Origin: Ruegeria lacuscaerulensis
GTDB taxonomy: Bacteria; Pseudomonadota; Alphaproteobacteria; Rhodobacterales; Rhodobacteraceae
DNA length: 64,000 nucleotides
NCBI RefSeq assembly: GCF_013031245.1
Contig: NZ_WPZL01000014.1
Coordinates: 36,117-100,116, forward strand
Direction: 5' to 3'
The notes below the pieces were generated by a model. The model saw nothing but the letters and a program-made list of their open reading frames with translations, was not told the origin of the DNA and searched no databases. The position numbers were made by a program, and so were the translations under genes. Shown here piece after piece: positions 1-8,978 of the stretch (position 1 is the stretch's first letter; each line of letters opens with the position of its first letter).

Positions 1-907
1 GACCCAGCACCAGTGTTCCATCCGGTGCGAAACTGCGCAGTCCCGCCCACGTCGCCTCGACCCGCGTGACCGGTTCCGTGACCATCTCTTCGTATCGGGC
101 CAGCCCCTCGGCCAGCACCATATCGTCGGCATAAGCGTCTTGCGGCGCAACCGGATCAGCCTCGGACGGAGAGACCAGCAGTTTGCCCGCATCGGGCTTG
201 GCATACCAGCTTTCTCCTACCCCAAGCATCATGGGCCATCCTCTGACGTCATGCCCGCCCGGTGCAGGAATACGCGCCATTGATCTGCGTTTAGGGGTTA
301 TCCCGATCGGGGCGATCCCGGCGAGAACAGCAATTTCATCCACCCATGCTCCGGCGGCGTTGACCAGATTGCGAGCCTCAAACGTCTGGCCCGCCACGAC
401 GATCCATTGCCCATCTTTGCGAATTTCGGTGACCTTTTTTCGGATCAGAACATCGCCACCATTGCCTCGAATATTGCGTGCGAAATCCTGCAGCAACCTG
501 TCCGTGTCGATGTCAAATGCAGAGTCGCTGACGGCTGCATAGCCAACTGTGTCAGGGTTCAGGATCGGTACACGAGCCAAAGCGTCTTCCGTCGCAATGA
601 CCTGCATGTTCAGGTCGGAGGAATCCTGGTCGAAGATCCTGCCCTGATCTTTTCTGCCGACCAACATCAAGCCGCGCGGGGTCAGGTAGCCGCCGTTTTC
701 ATCGCGCAGGAAACTGGCGCTGGCCTTGTTCAGCGCCACGACAGACGAAGGGCCATAGCTTTCTTCGAACAAGGCAGCCGAGCGCCCCGATGCGTGATAG
801 CCGATGGCATCCTCAGCCTCAAGCACAGTCACCTTTCCATGGCGCGACAGCCGTGCTCCGGCGCTGAGGCCAGCAATGCCGCCGCCTATGATCAGGAAAT
901 CAATCAT
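1..907 (-). CDS. FAD-dependent oxidoreductase, DAO family (3' end outside window)
   Basis: The minus-strand reading frame starts at ATG 907 and runs off the left edge, so the C-terminus is missing. The N-terminus is MIDFLIIGGGIAGLSAGARL, a textbook Rossmann dinucleotide-binding motif (GGGIAG) followed by a Glu that would bind the ribose of FAD. Next comes YHASGRSAALFEESYG, typical of the DAO (D-amino-acid oxidase/dehydrogenase) superfamily. Further on, NAAGAWVDEIA is the usual DAO-family motif around residue 200. Members oxidise amine or amino-acid substrates such as D-amino acids, sarcosine or glycine; the substrate cannot be told here. A possible SD (aggagaaaa) lies just upstream of the ATG. 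The family assignment is strong, the specific function open. Confidence 0.85.
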   Translation of the reverse strand, partial: MIDFLIIGGGIAGLSAGARLSRHGKVTVLEAEDAIGYHASGRSAALFEESYGPSSVVALNKASASFLRDENGGYLTPRGLMLVGRKDQGRIFDQDSSDLNMQVIATEDALARVPILNPDTVGYAAVSDSAFDIDTDRLLQDFARNIRGNGGDVLIRKKVTEIRKDGQWIVVAGQTFEARNLVNAAGAWVDEIAVLAGIAPIGITPKRRSMARIPAPGGHDVRGWPMMLGVGESWYAKPDAGKLLVSPSEADPVAPQDAYADDMVLAEGLARYEEMVTEPVTRVEATWAGLRSFAPDGTLVLG

Positions 908-1061
908 TTTTCTCCTTTTAGGTTTTGCACTCTGATCTTCGAGTAATTCCGTGGCGAAAACGCCTCCTACGCGCGCCCGAACCGTATCGGGAACTTTAAG
1001 CAGGCTTGAATTTGTGCATCAACCCATCCAAACAAGTGTAACGCAGAAACAGGAGGGCAGG

Positions 1062-1466
1062 GTGAGTACCGCAGATCTACACCCGATGGCCACGGGGCAT
1101 ATTCCGTCCTACGTGACCCAGGCGGACGGCAGTGATTTTCTTTTGACGTTCATGTTTGTTTTTACCGTTCTGGTGATCGTTCTGATCGGAGTGGGATACT
1201 TCACCCTTCATTCGATTCCCGAGAAAATCGCGCATGAATCCAACCACCCTCAGTTCCAGCTTGTAGGCATTCTGGCCTTGTTGGCGTTGTTTACCCATAA
1301 CGGGTTGTTCTGGGTTGCCGCCATTCTTGTGGCCGGGTTCCAGTTCCCCGATGTCGCCGCGCCTTTGCGGGCCATAGCGGATGCCATCCGATCTTTGGGC
1401 CCGCAACGCCCCGAGGAAACCGCCTCGGCTCCGCCCACCGAACCCACCGCGCAGCAGGAGCCGTAA
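1062..1466 (+). CDS. DUF3302-like small inner-membrane protein (YibI/YiaW type)
   Basis: About 134 residues from a GTG start at 1062, chosen because a strong SD (aggaggg) lies 1051-1057; an in-frame ATG further upstream at 951 lacks one. Two hydrophobic helices are visible: DFLLTFMFVFTVLVIVLIGV and, after the loop LHSIPEKIAHESNHPQ, LVGILALLALFTHNGLFWVAAILVAG. The IP..IA...NHP loop resembles E. coli YibI/YiaW (DUF3302). In E. coli those genes also sit directly before an HlyD-family gene (yibH/yiaV), exactly as here, where the next gene begins 3 nt after the stop. The C-terminal tail is Pro/Glu rich. The function is unknown; a partner in an efflux or envelope complex is inference from gene order. 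Confidence 0.7.
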   Translation: MSTADLHPMATGHIPSYVTQADGSDFLLTFMFVFTVLVIVLIGVGYFTLHSIPEKIAHESNHPQFQLVGILALLALFTHNGLFWVAAILVAGFQFPDVAAPLRAIADAIRSLGPQRPEETASAPPTEPTAQQEP

Positions 1467-1469
1467 GAC

Positions 1470-2702
1470 ATGCTTGAGACATTGATGTGCGCGCTGGTGA
1501 CGGTGCTGCCGGATTATCTTTTCCGCCGATTTGTGCAGGGTAAACGGATCGGGCATGAGATCACGCTGTTCACTATGTGGTACGAGCTGCGCTGGGGTTT
1601 GACCACCTGCGCCATTCTGGCGTTGACCGTGATCACGACGCTGTTTTATTTCCATCCATCCAGCAAGACTGCAGCCTCGTATTTCCGCACCGTGACGATC
1701 CTGCCGCAACTGGGTGGCCGGGTGTCCGAGGTCTACGTCGCCAACAACCAGCAGGTTGTCGCGGGTCAACCGATCTTCCGGATCGAGGATTTCACGCAAA
1801 CCGCCATGGTCGAGGCGGCGCATGCGGAAATCGCGCAGGTTCAGGCCTCACTGAAAGTGGCGGAAACCGATCTGGCTGAGGCAGAGGCAGGTATCGCCGG
1901 TGCCCGTGCTGCTTTGGACCAGTCCCTTGAGGATCTGGAACGCAATACCACCCTGCGCGACGAAGGCTCGAGTGCGGTGCGACTGGCCGAGATAGACCGG
2001 TTGGAAAACCTGGTGGCCGAGCGTGAAGCCCAACTGAATGCCGCGCAGTCGCAACGCGCCGCTGTCATACAACAGATCGAAGAGCTGATCCCCGCCCAGT
2101 TGGCCAGTGCAAACGCGCAACTGGATGCGGCGTTGACCGAGCTTGAGAAGACCGTGATCAGCGCAGGCGTAACCGGTCGGGTCGAACAGTTCGGCCTGCA
2201 GGTCGGTGACTACGTCAGCCCTCTGCTTCGTCCGGCTGGTATTCTGGTGCCTTCATCCTCGGGGCATAACCGGTTTCAGGCGGCATTCAATCAGTTATCC
2301 GCCCAAGTCATCAAACCCGGCATGATCGGAGAACTGGGGTGTATGACAAAGCCGTTCACTGTTATCCCGATGGTTGTGGTCGAGGTTCAGGACGTGATTC
2401 CCTCGGGTCAGATCCGACCTACGGATGAACTGCGTGACGTACAGACCAACACCAACCCCGGATCAATTCTGGTTTATATGGAGCCTCTTTACAAAGGCAT
2501 GACGGACGACATTCCACCTGGCAGTAACTGCCTTGCCAATGTCTACACCGACAATCATGAGAGACTGGAGCATGAAGATCTGGGTTTTTGGCAGGCCGCG
2601 TTTTTGCACGTCGTCGATACAATCGGCGTGGTGCATGCGGCAGGGCTGCGCCTGCGCCTGATCCTGATGCCGGTGAATACGCTTGTTCTGAGCGGTCACT
2701 GA
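1470..2702 (+). CDS. HlyD/EmrA-family membrane fusion protein
   Basis: 410 residues. An N-terminal cytoplasmic stretch is followed by one transmembrane helix (about residues 40-65, LTTCAILALTVITTLFYF). Then comes the first half of a biotinyl-lipoyl-like domain (TVTILPQLGGRVSEVYVANN), a long alpha-helical hairpin rich in Ala, Glu and Gln (about 110-215), and the second lipoyl half plus beta-barrel (TVISAGVTGRVEQFGLQVGD). These proteins are periplasmic adaptors that link an inner-membrane transporter to the outer membrane. It is cotranscribed with the DUF3302-like gene 3 nt upstream. No dedicated transporter gene lies on this strand; the MFS gene downstream is convergent. The pairing matches E. 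coli YibH-YibI. Confidence 0.85.
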   Translation: MLETLMCALVTVLPDYLFRRFVQGKRIGHEITLFTMWYELRWGLTTCAILALTVITTLFYFHPSSKTAASYFRTVTILPQLGGRVSEVYVANNQQVVAGQPIFRIEDFTQTAMVEAAHAEIAQVQASLKVAETDLAEAEAGIAGARAALDQSLEDLERNTTLRDEGSSAVRLAEIDRLENLVAEREAQLNAAQSQRAAVIQQIEELIPAQLASANAQLDAALTELEKTVISAGVTGRVEQFGLQVGDYVSPLLRPAGILVPSSSGHNRFQAAFNQLSAQVIKPGMIGELGCMTKPFTVIPMVVVEVQDVIPSGQIRPTDELRDVQTNTNPGSILVYMEPLYKGMTDDIPPGSNCLANVYTDNHERLEHEDLGFWQAAFLHVVDTIGVVHAAGLRLRLILMPVNTLVLSGH

Positions 2703-2728
2703 TCCGGACCATGCCCAATTGACCTCAG

Positions 2729-2779
2729 CCCGCCCCTGCGTCCCGATGTTACGTGGATGTGGGGGCGGGTGTCTTTTTT
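2729..2779 (+). terminator. Rho-independent terminator of the HlyD operon
   Basis: CCCGCCCC (2729-2736) pairs with GGGGCGGG (2762-2769), followed by a T-rich run at 2773-2778. The loop is about 25 nt, longer than usual. The 3' arm and T-run lie inside the 3' end of the convergent MFS gene. Confidence 0.55.
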
Positions 2780-4116
2780 CTTTCAAGAGAGACGTAGGAA
2801 AAAGCCAGAACGCAAGCCGCGAAAGCCGCAACAAAGCAAAATACCATCGGGAATGAACCGGTGATGGCATAAACCGAACTGCCTAATGCCATTCCAACTG
2901 TGCCGCCCAAAAGCTGAAACGTCATGGATATGCCGCTCGCCTGACCGTGCAAATCCTGTGGAACGGAAAACATGATTGCGCGCCTTGGGGGGACGAAGAG
3001 GAAAGGTACGCAGCATCCCCACAGGAAGAAGCCCGCGTAAATCACTGCGGCGGTTTCCAGGTGCATACCAAGCGCAACCACGACGACGGCGACCGTACCC
3101 AGCGCGGTGCCGGTCAACGATGGCTGGCGAGTTCCGAAGCGATCCGCGATCTTTCCGGCCATGGGCGCGATAAAAATCTGCGGAATGGCAATCGGCAACA
3201 ACGCAACGCCGGCCGCAAGGGGCGAATAGCCAAGCTGGGACTGAAAGCAGGACGCGCCGAATACGAACAGCGCAATCTTCCCAAACTGAGCGGTAAACAG
3301 GATCATATTCGACGCGGCAAAACTGGGATTGGTAAACAGGGAAATCGCGATCAGAGGTGCTGTTCGATTGCGCTCAACCCGTACAAAGAGAACCAGAAAG
3401 ATCAGCCCTGTCACCAGTGCAACCAGAACTTCGGGCTGTGTCCAGCCGCGATCCGGGCCCTCCATGATGCCAAAGACAACAGCGGCCAGTCCGGGGACCA
3501 GCATCACAAGACCCTTCCAGTCAAACCCGTGCTCAGGCTGGTGCGGTGGATCGCTCCAGTACTTCCACGCGATTGCGGCCACAATCAGCACGATCGGAGG
3601 ATTGACCCAGAATATCCAGCGCCACGAAAGGTATTCGGTCAGCAGACCCCCAACCAGAGGTCCCATCGACAGGAATATGGTCCCGATCCCGCCATAAAGA
3701 CCCAAGGCAAGGCCGCGTTCCTTTTCGTCAAATGATTGGATCAAAACCACAAGCGACAGAGGAAAGATCAACGCCGCACCCAAGCCCTGAACGGCCCGTG
3801 CGGTGAGCAGAGAAAACCCGCTATCTGCGAATCCGCCAAGTGCTGAAGCAAGGCCAAAGATCACCAAACCTGTGCCCAGCAACACACGTATGCCCAGTAT
3901 ATCCCCCAGACGACCGGCGGCGCCTGCAAAGCAAGCCAGCACAAGCAGGTAGATGTTCACGACCCAATGCGCATCCAGTCGGGACAAATGAAGCTCGGCC
4001 CGGATCGTGGGGAGCGCGACGCTGACGACCGTTTCGTCCAGAAGAATGACGCCAAGGATAGCCCCCATTGCGCCAAGTATCCACCAGCGGCTTCGATCTT
4101 GTGCCTTGGTCTGCAT
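2749..4116 (-). CDS. MFS drug efflux transporter, DHA2 (EmrB/QacA) type
   Basis: About 455 residues from ATG 4116 (MQTKAQDRSRWWILG). A longer form from a TTG at 4188 is possible but adds an unusual 24-residue leader. Twelve to fourteen hydrophobic helices are seen. Motif C/D1-like LDETVVSVALPTI near residue 25 is the LD.TIVNVALP signature of DHA2 exporters. RLGDILGIRVLLGTG is the MFS motif A loop between TM2 and TM3, and LTARAVQGLGAALIFPLSL is motif B with its Arg. It probably expels drugs or other amphiphiles by proton antiport. It stands alone, convergent with the HlyD gene and separated from the BMP gene by a terminator. Confidence 0.85.
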   Translation of the reverse strand: MQTKAQDRSRWWILGAMGAILGVILLDETVVSVALPTIRAELHLSRLDAHWVVNIYLLVLACFAGAAGRLGDILGIRVLLGTGLVIFGLASALGGFADSGFSLLTARAVQGLGAALIFPLSLVVLIQSFDEKERGLALGLYGGIGTIFLSMGPLVGGLLTEYLSWRWIFWVNPPIVLIVAAIAWKYWSDPPHQPEHGFDWKGLVMLVPGLAAVVFGIMEGPDRGWTQPEVLVALVTGLIFLVLFVRVERNRTAPLIAISLFTNPSFAASNMILFTAQFGKIALFVFGASCFQSQLGYSPLAAGVALLPIAIPQIFIAPMAGKIADRFGTRQPSLTGTALGTVAVVVVALGMHLETAAVIYAGFFLWGCCVPFLFVPPRRAIMFSVPQDLHGQASGISMTFQLLGGTVGMALGSSVYAITGSFPMVFCFVAAFAACVLAFSYVSLERKKTPAPTST

Positions 4117-4232
4117 CGGTTTTTTCGTTCCGCTCTGTGAGAGAAATACCCTTGGGACTATCAGGTCCGGTATGCCTTTGTTCGTCAAGGCTCCATGCGT
4201 TTATCTGAGTACTGAGCATACCTCCCGAGGAA

Positions 4233-4262
4233 GAAAAAAGGGCCGGCCAATTGGCCAGCCCT
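4233..4262 (-). terminator. Rho-independent terminator of the xdh-BMP operon
   Basis: Read on the minus strand, gggctggccaattggccggccc forms a near-perfect GC-rich hairpin (one G-T pair), followed at once by six T. It sits 22 nt after the stop of the BMP gene, the last gene of the operon. Confidence 0.85.
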
Positions 4263-4284
4263 TCAATTCGTTCTGTTCTGCAGT

Positions 4285-5358
4285 TTACTGCGGAATTTCG
4301 CCTTCCAGCCCTTCGACGTAGAAGTTCATGCCCGCCAGGGTACCGTCATCAGCGGTCTCACCCTCGCCCAGCCAGTCGCTGCCGTCCTGCTTTTTCAGCG
4401 GGCCGGTGAAGGGGTGATAGCTGCCATCGGCCATGGACGCTTTCAGTGCCAGCGCCTCTTCCTTCACGTCGGCCGGAACTGCGTCCGTGATCTCACCGAT
4501 CTCGACCATACCTTCCTTGATGCCGTCCCAGGTGTTCACGGTCTCCCACGAACCATCCATGACGGCCTGGGTGCGCGCGATGTAGTAGGGCGCCCAATTG
4601 TCGATGATCGAGCTGACGCGCGGCATCGGAGCGTATTCGCTCATGTCAGAAGCCTGACCAAAGGTGATCACGTTGCCCGCCTCTTGCGCGGCCGCCTGCG
4701 GCGCGGTCGAGTCGGTGTGTTGCAGGATCACGTCTGCACCCTGTTCGATCAGGACGCTGGCGGCGTCCGCTTCTTTAGCCGGGTCGAACCAAGTGTAGGC
4801 CCAGACGATCTTGAACTCGATATCCGGGTTGACCTTTTTGGCGTGGATGTAAGCCGAGTTGATGCCCCGGATCACTTCAGGGATCGGGTAGGAACCGATG
4901 TAGCCGACGGTATTCGATTCAGTCATCTTGCCAGCAATGTGACCCTGAACGGCGCGGCCTTCGTAAAAGCGGGCCGAGTAGACCGAAACGTTCGGCGCGG
5001 TCTTATACCCAGTGGCGTGTTCAAACTTCACGTTCGGGAACTTCTTGGCCACGTTGATGGTCGGATCCATGTAGCCGAACGAAGTGGTGAAGATCAGGTC
5101 AGCACCTTCCAGCGCCATCTGAGTCATCACACGCTCGGCATCGGGACCTTCGGGCACCGATTCAACGAATACGGTTTCGACTTTGTCGCCAAAGTGCTCT
5201 TCAACAGCCAGGCGGCCCTTGTTGTGTTCATAGGTCCAGCCGCCGTCGCCCACGGGACCGACATAGACGAAACCGACCTTGGTTTTGTCTTCGGCCACGG
5301 CGCCTGTCGCCAGACCCAGCGCCATGGCGGCGCTTGCCAAAAGTGATGTGAATTTCAT
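4285..5358 (-). CDS. BMP-family ABC transporter substrate-binding protein (nucleoside/purine type)
   Basis: 357 residues from ATG 5358; ggggag lies 8 nt upstream. The signal peptide is MKFTSLLASAAMALGLATGAVA, cut before EDKTKVGF. The mature protein has the Bmp/Med fold: KVGFVYVGPVGDGGWTYEHN, GADLIFTTSFGYMDPTINVAKKFP, and HATGYKTAPNVSVYSARFYEGR. These are hallmarks of the PnrA/NupA/BmpA class that binds purine nucleosides in the periplasm. It is the last gene after two permeases and an ATPase, all downstream of xdhABC, which points to purines or nucleosides as ligand. The ligand itself is inference. Confidence 0.9.
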   Translation of the reverse strand: MKFTSLLASAAMALGLATGAVAEDKTKVGFVYVGPVGDGGWTYEHNKGRLAVEEHFGDKVETVFVESVPEGPDAERVMTQMALEGADLIFTTSFGYMDPTINVAKKFPNVKFEHATGYKTAPNVSVYSARFYEGRAVQGHIAGKMTESNTVGYIGSYPIPEVIRGINSAYIHAKKVNPDIEFKIVWAYTWFDPAKEADAASVLIEQGADVILQHTDSTAPQAAAQEAGNVITFGQASDMSEYAPMPRVSSIIDNWAPYYIARTQAVMDGSWETVNTWDGIKEGMVEIGEITDAVPADVKEEALALKASMADGSYHPFTGPLKKQDGSDWLGEGETADDGTLAGMNFYVEGLEGEIPQ

Positions 5359-5390
5359 GTGGTTACTCCCCAAGTTGGTAAAGTTGGCCT

Positions 5391-6311
5391 CTAGTGAGAG
5401 GCGTGGAAGATCCGGCCCAGTGAGGCAGGTGCGCTGCTCTTGTCGGCCGAAAGGATCACAAGCACAAGGATCGTGATGATATAGGGTGACATTGCCAGAT
5501 ACTCGACTGGAATGGCAACGCCCGCCGCCTGCAAATTAAGCTGCAACACGGTGATTCCACCGAACAAATAAGCCCCCAGCAATGCACGCCATGGCTTCCA
5601 GCTGGCGAAGACCACCAGTGCCAGAGCGATCCAGCCGACGCCGGCCGTCATGCCCTCGGTCCATTGGGGGACGCGGATCAGGCTGATATAGGCGCCGCCT
5701 AGACCGGCACATGCCCCCCCGAACAGGATCGCCATGATACGGATCTTGATGACCTTGTAGCCCAGAGCATGTGCCGCATCGTGGTTTTCGCCCACCGCGC
5801 GCAGGATCAGTCCGACGCGGGTGTATTTCAATGTCGCCCAGACCGCCGCAGTCAGCGCAATACCCACGTAGAGGATCGGGTCGTGCTGAAACAGGATCGG
5901 TCCGATCACAGGAATATCGCTGATCAGCGGGATGTGTATTTCCGCCATGTCAGGGGGTTTTACACCCACATAGCCCTGTCCCATCAGGGCGCTGAATCCC
6001 AGACCGAACAGCGTCAAGGCAAGGCCGCTGGCCACCTGATTGGCCAGCGCCACTTGTGTCAGCAGCACGAACAGCAAGGACAAGACCGCACCACCGATGG
6101 CCGCCGCGACAAAGCCCAGCCAGGGCGAGCCGGTCTCGACCGAGATGGCAAAGCCACTGATCGCGCCCACGATCATCATGCCCTCGACACCGAGGTTCAG
6201 AACGCCGGCTTTTTCCACGACCAGTTCTCCGATCGCGGCCAGCAGCAGAGGGGTTGCAGCCACCATCAGTGAGGCTACTAAAAGTACGGGATTGATTTCG
6301 CCAAGATCCAT
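5391..6311 (-). CDS. ABC transporter permease (BPD_transp_2 family), nucleoside importer
   Basis: 306 residues, almost all hydrophobic. It carries LLLAAIGELVVEKAGVLNLG, the signature of the YufQ/NupC-type permease in which E..GV.NLG.EG repeats, and LGYKVIKIRIMAILFGGACAG, the EAA-like coupling region. Its stop lies 32 nt before the binding-protein start, and its start 3 nt after the stop of the first permease, so the two permeases are translationally close. They would form the inner-membrane heterodimer of the purine/nucleoside importer. Confidence 0.9.
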   Translation of the reverse strand: MDLGEINPVLLVASLMVAATPLLLAAIGELVVEKAGVLNLGVEGMMIVGAISGFAISVETGSPWLGFVAAAIGGAVLSLLFVLLTQVALANQVASGLALTLFGLGFSALMGQGYVGVKPPDMAEIHIPLISDIPVIGPILFQHDPILYVGIALTAAVWATLKYTRVGLILRAVGENHDAAHALGYKVIKIRIMAILFGGACAGLGGAYISLIRVPQWTEGMTAGVGWIALALVVFASWKPWRALLGAYLFGGITVLQLNLQAAGVAIPVEYLAMSPYIITILVLVILSADKSSAPASLGRIFHASH

Positions 6312-6314
6312 GGG

Positions 6315-7400
6315 TCACGCCACCTCGCTACGGGCCGCACGGATGCGGTAGTTTGTCAAAAGATCGAATGCCAGCAGGAAGAACAGCAGCATTCCCTGGA
6401 ACACCTGAATGGCGGCGCCGGGCAGACCCAAACTGCTCTGCGCGATCTCGCCGCCGATATAAGTCAGCGCCATCAGGCCACCGGCCAGCAGAATGCCCAC
6501 CGGGTGCAGGCGCCCCAGAAAGGCCACGATGATCGCGGTGAACCCATAACCCACGTTAAAGTCGATGCTGACCACGCCCGAAGGACCCGAGACCTCGAAC
6601 ATCCCCGCCAGCCCGGCCAATGCCCCGGACAGGCCCAGACAGAACAGGATCAGACGGGCCGGGTTCACACCCGCGAATTTCGCCGCTCGGGGCGCTTCGC
6701 CGGTAAGCCGGATGTGGAAGCCAAGCATGTGACGGTTCAGCAGGATATAGGAAAAGATCACTGCGATCAGGGCGGTCACGACCCCCCAGTGCATCCCAGA
6801 TCCGGCGATCAGCTCGGCATTATGGGCGCTTTCATAAGCCTGCAGGTTACGTGAGCCGGGAAAGCCAAATCCTTCAGGGTTTTTCAGCAAACCCAGTGAA
6901 ACTGAGGCCAGCATCTGCTCGGCCACGTAGACCAGCATCAGTGAGACGAGGATTTCGTTGGTGCCAAAACGCACCTTCAGAAAGGCAGGGATCATTGCCC
7001 AAAGCCAGCCGCCAAACGCTCCTGCAATCACCATGATCGGAAAGACATAGAATGCGTCCAGCGGATAAAATGCCAGACCCGCGCCAGCGCCAAAGATGGC
7101 GCCCATGATGTATTGCCCTTCGGCGCCGATATTCCAGATGCCCGCCCGAAAGCCCAATGAAAGGCCAATGGCGATCAGCACCAGCGGTGCGCCTTTCACC
7201 AGCAATTGCGGCCGGTAGAAGAACGAGAACTCACCAAACAGAGGCTCCCAAAAGATTGTGCCAATGGCCTCGATCGGGTTTTTGCCGAGAATGGCAAAAA
7301 GAATGCCGCCAAACACCATCGTCGCCAGCACCGCCACCAGGGGGGTCGCATAGGACCACGCCTTGGACGGCTGAGGCCGTTTCTCCAACACAATCATCAC
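6315..7400 (-). CDS. ABC transporter permease (BPD_transp_2 family), nucleoside importer
   Basis: 361 residues from GTG 7400, with an in-frame ATG as the next codon. It has an N-terminal helix (ATPLVAVLATMVFGGILFAI) followed by a long periplasmic loop, then LSLGFRAGIWNIGAEGQYIMG, which matches the conserved NIGAEGQ motif of YufP/NupB-type permeases. The coupling helix region is GEAPRAAKFAGVNPARLI. Transcribed between the ATPase gene (61 nt upstream) and the second permease (3 nt downstream). Confidence 0.9.
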   Translation of the reverse strand: MMIVLEKRPQPSKAWSYATPLVAVLATMVFGGILFAILGKNPIEAIGTIFWEPLFGEFSFFYRPQLLVKGAPLVLIAIGLSLGFRAGIWNIGAEGQYIMGAIFGAGAGLAFYPLDAFYVFPIMVIAGAFGGWLWAMIPAFLKVRFGTNEILVSLMLVYVAEQMLASVSLGLLKNPEGFGFPGSRNLQAYESAHNAELIAGSGMHWGVVTALIAVIFSYILLNRHMLGFHIRLTGEAPRAAKFAGVNPARLILFCLGLSGALAGLAGMFEVSGPSGVVSIDFNVGYGFTAIIVAFLGRLHPVGILLAGGLMALTYIGGEIAQSSLGLPGAAIQVFQGMLLFFLLAFDLLTNYRIRAARSEVA

Positions 7401-7460
7401 CTCATCCCCCCAAGTATTTCATCTTTTTGTAGTCTTTCTTGCCGAAAGCGGCCCGGTTGA

Positions 7461-8978
7461 TCACACATGTGCCACCTCCATTCCATGCGCGCCGCCCATC
7501 ATCAGGCCGACCTCGTCCACGGTCAGGCCCGTGGTTGGGCGTGGTGCGCTCAGCCGCCCTTCGTTCAGCGCGGCGAAACTGTCTGATATTTCCATCAGTT
7601 CATCCAGATCCTGACTGATGCAGACAACCGCGGTGCCCTTTGCCGCCAGATCAAGAATGGCCTGCCGGATCGAGGCCGCCGCCGCCGCATCCACTCCCCA
7701 GGTCGGTTGGTTCACCACCAGCACATCGGGGTTTTGCAACACCTCGCGTCCGATCACGAATTTCTGCAGGTTGCCGCCCGACAGCGACCGCGCCGCGTTT
7801 TCAGGCCCCGGTGTCCGCACGTCGAAATCCTTGATGATTTTCTCGGCAAAGCTCTTGGTCTCAGCCCATTTCAGAAAGCCGTTATTCTCCAATCCCTCCC
7901 GGACCGAGCCGGTCAGCAGGGCGTTTTCGGTCAGACTCATATCCGGCGCCGCCGCATGACCCAGGCGCTCTTCAGGTGCGGTCAGCACACCCAGCGTGCG
8001 ACGCGCAGTAGGACCGAGCTTGCCAATTGGTTGGCCATTGAACTTGATCGCATCCGCCGTTGTCGGGATTTCACCCGAAAGTACCCCCAACAATTCGTCC
8101 TGCCCGTTCCCGGCGACGCCGCCAATGCCCAGTACCTCGCCCTTGCGCACCCTCATATGGACGTTCTTCAGCGCAGTTCCGAATTCCGATGGCGAGGGCA
8201 CCGATAAGCCGCTGACATCCAGCGCAACCTCACCAAAGTCGCGGCCAGAGCGCTCCGGTGTCTGAAGGGTCGAACCCACCATCATTTCAGCCATATCCCG
8301 CGCCGAGGTCTCGGACGGAACACATTCGCCCACATTCTTGCCCAGACGCAGGATCGTGGCATGGTCACACAGCGTCCGGATTTCCTCCAGCTTGTGCGAG
8401 ATATACAGGATCGAAGTGCCTTCGGACCGCAATTTATTCAGCGTTTCAAACAGGATCTCGACTTCCTGTGGCGTTAAAACCGATGTTGGTTCGTCCATGA
8501 TCAGCAGCTTGGGGTCCTGCAGCAGGCAGCGAATGATCTCGACCCGCTGACGTTCGCCGGCAGACAGATCGCCAACAGTACGGAATGGGTCCAGCGGCAA
8601 ACCATATGTCTCGGACACTTCGCGGATGCGCGAGGCCAGATCACCCATCGGGGGCGGATTCTCCATCCCCAACGCGATGTTCTCTGCCACGTTCAGTGCG
8701 TCGAACAACGAGAAATGCTGGAACACCATCGCGATTCCGTCTGCCCGGGCCGCGCGGGGTTCAGGCGGCGCAAAGGGCTGTCCGCGCAGCAGCATTGTGC
8801 CGCTGTCGGGTTTCACCAGCCCGTAGATCATTTTCACCAGCGTGGACTTTCCTGCGCCGTTCTCGCCCAGCAGGGCGTGAACTTCACCTTCGCCGATGTC
8901 AAAGGACACCTGGTCATTGGCCACGACGCCGGGATAGGCTTTGGTCAGCCCTTGCAAGCTTAGAAGTGGAGTGGTCAC
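7461..8978 (-). CDS. ABC transporter ATP-binding protein with two NBDs (nucleoside importer)
   Basis: 505 residues from GTG 8978, overlapping the xdhC stop by 4 nt (GTGA). NBD1: Walker A GENGAGKST near residue 38, signature LSAGERQRVEI, Walker B LLIMDEPTSVLTP, H-loop ISHKLEE. NBD2: loop GIGGVAGNGQDEL replaces a canonical Walker A, signature LSGGNLQKF, Walker B VLVVNQPTWGVD with Gln in place of the catalytic Glu, and the switch His replaced (CISQDLDE). One competent and one degenerate site is the rule for the YufO/NupA/RbsA-like class. It energises the two permeases downstream. The overlap with xdhC ties transport to xanthine oxidation in one transcript. Confidence 0.92.
   Translation of the reverse strand: MTTPLLSLQGLTKAYPGVVANDQVSFDIGEGEVHALLGENGAGKSTLVKMIYGLVKPDSGTMLLRGQPFAPPEPRAARADGIAMVFQHFSLFDALNVAENIALGMENPPPMGDLASRIREVSETYGLPLDPFRTVGDLSAGERQRVEIIRCLLQDPKLLIMDEPTSVLTPQEVEILFETLNKLRSEGTSILYISHKLEEIRTLCDHATILRLGKNVGECVPSETSARDMAEMMVGSTLQTPERSGRDFGEVALDVSGLSVPSPSEFGTALKNVHMRVRKGEVLGIGGVAGNGQDELLGVLSGEIPTTADAIKFNGQPIGKLGPTARRTLGVLTAPEERLGHAAAPDMSLTENALLTGSVREGLENNGFLKWAETKSFAEKIIKDFDVRTPGPENAARSLSGGNLQKFVIGREVLQNPDVLVVNQPTWGVDAAAAASIRQAILDLAAKGTAVVCISQDLDELMEISDSFAALNEGRLSAPRPTTGLTVDEVGLMMGGAHGMEVAHV

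Noticed and set aside
7461..8978. Inactivating mutation in the second NBD of the ABC ATPase
   Set aside because: A degenerate second site (Gln for Glu in Walker B) is normal in this transporter family.
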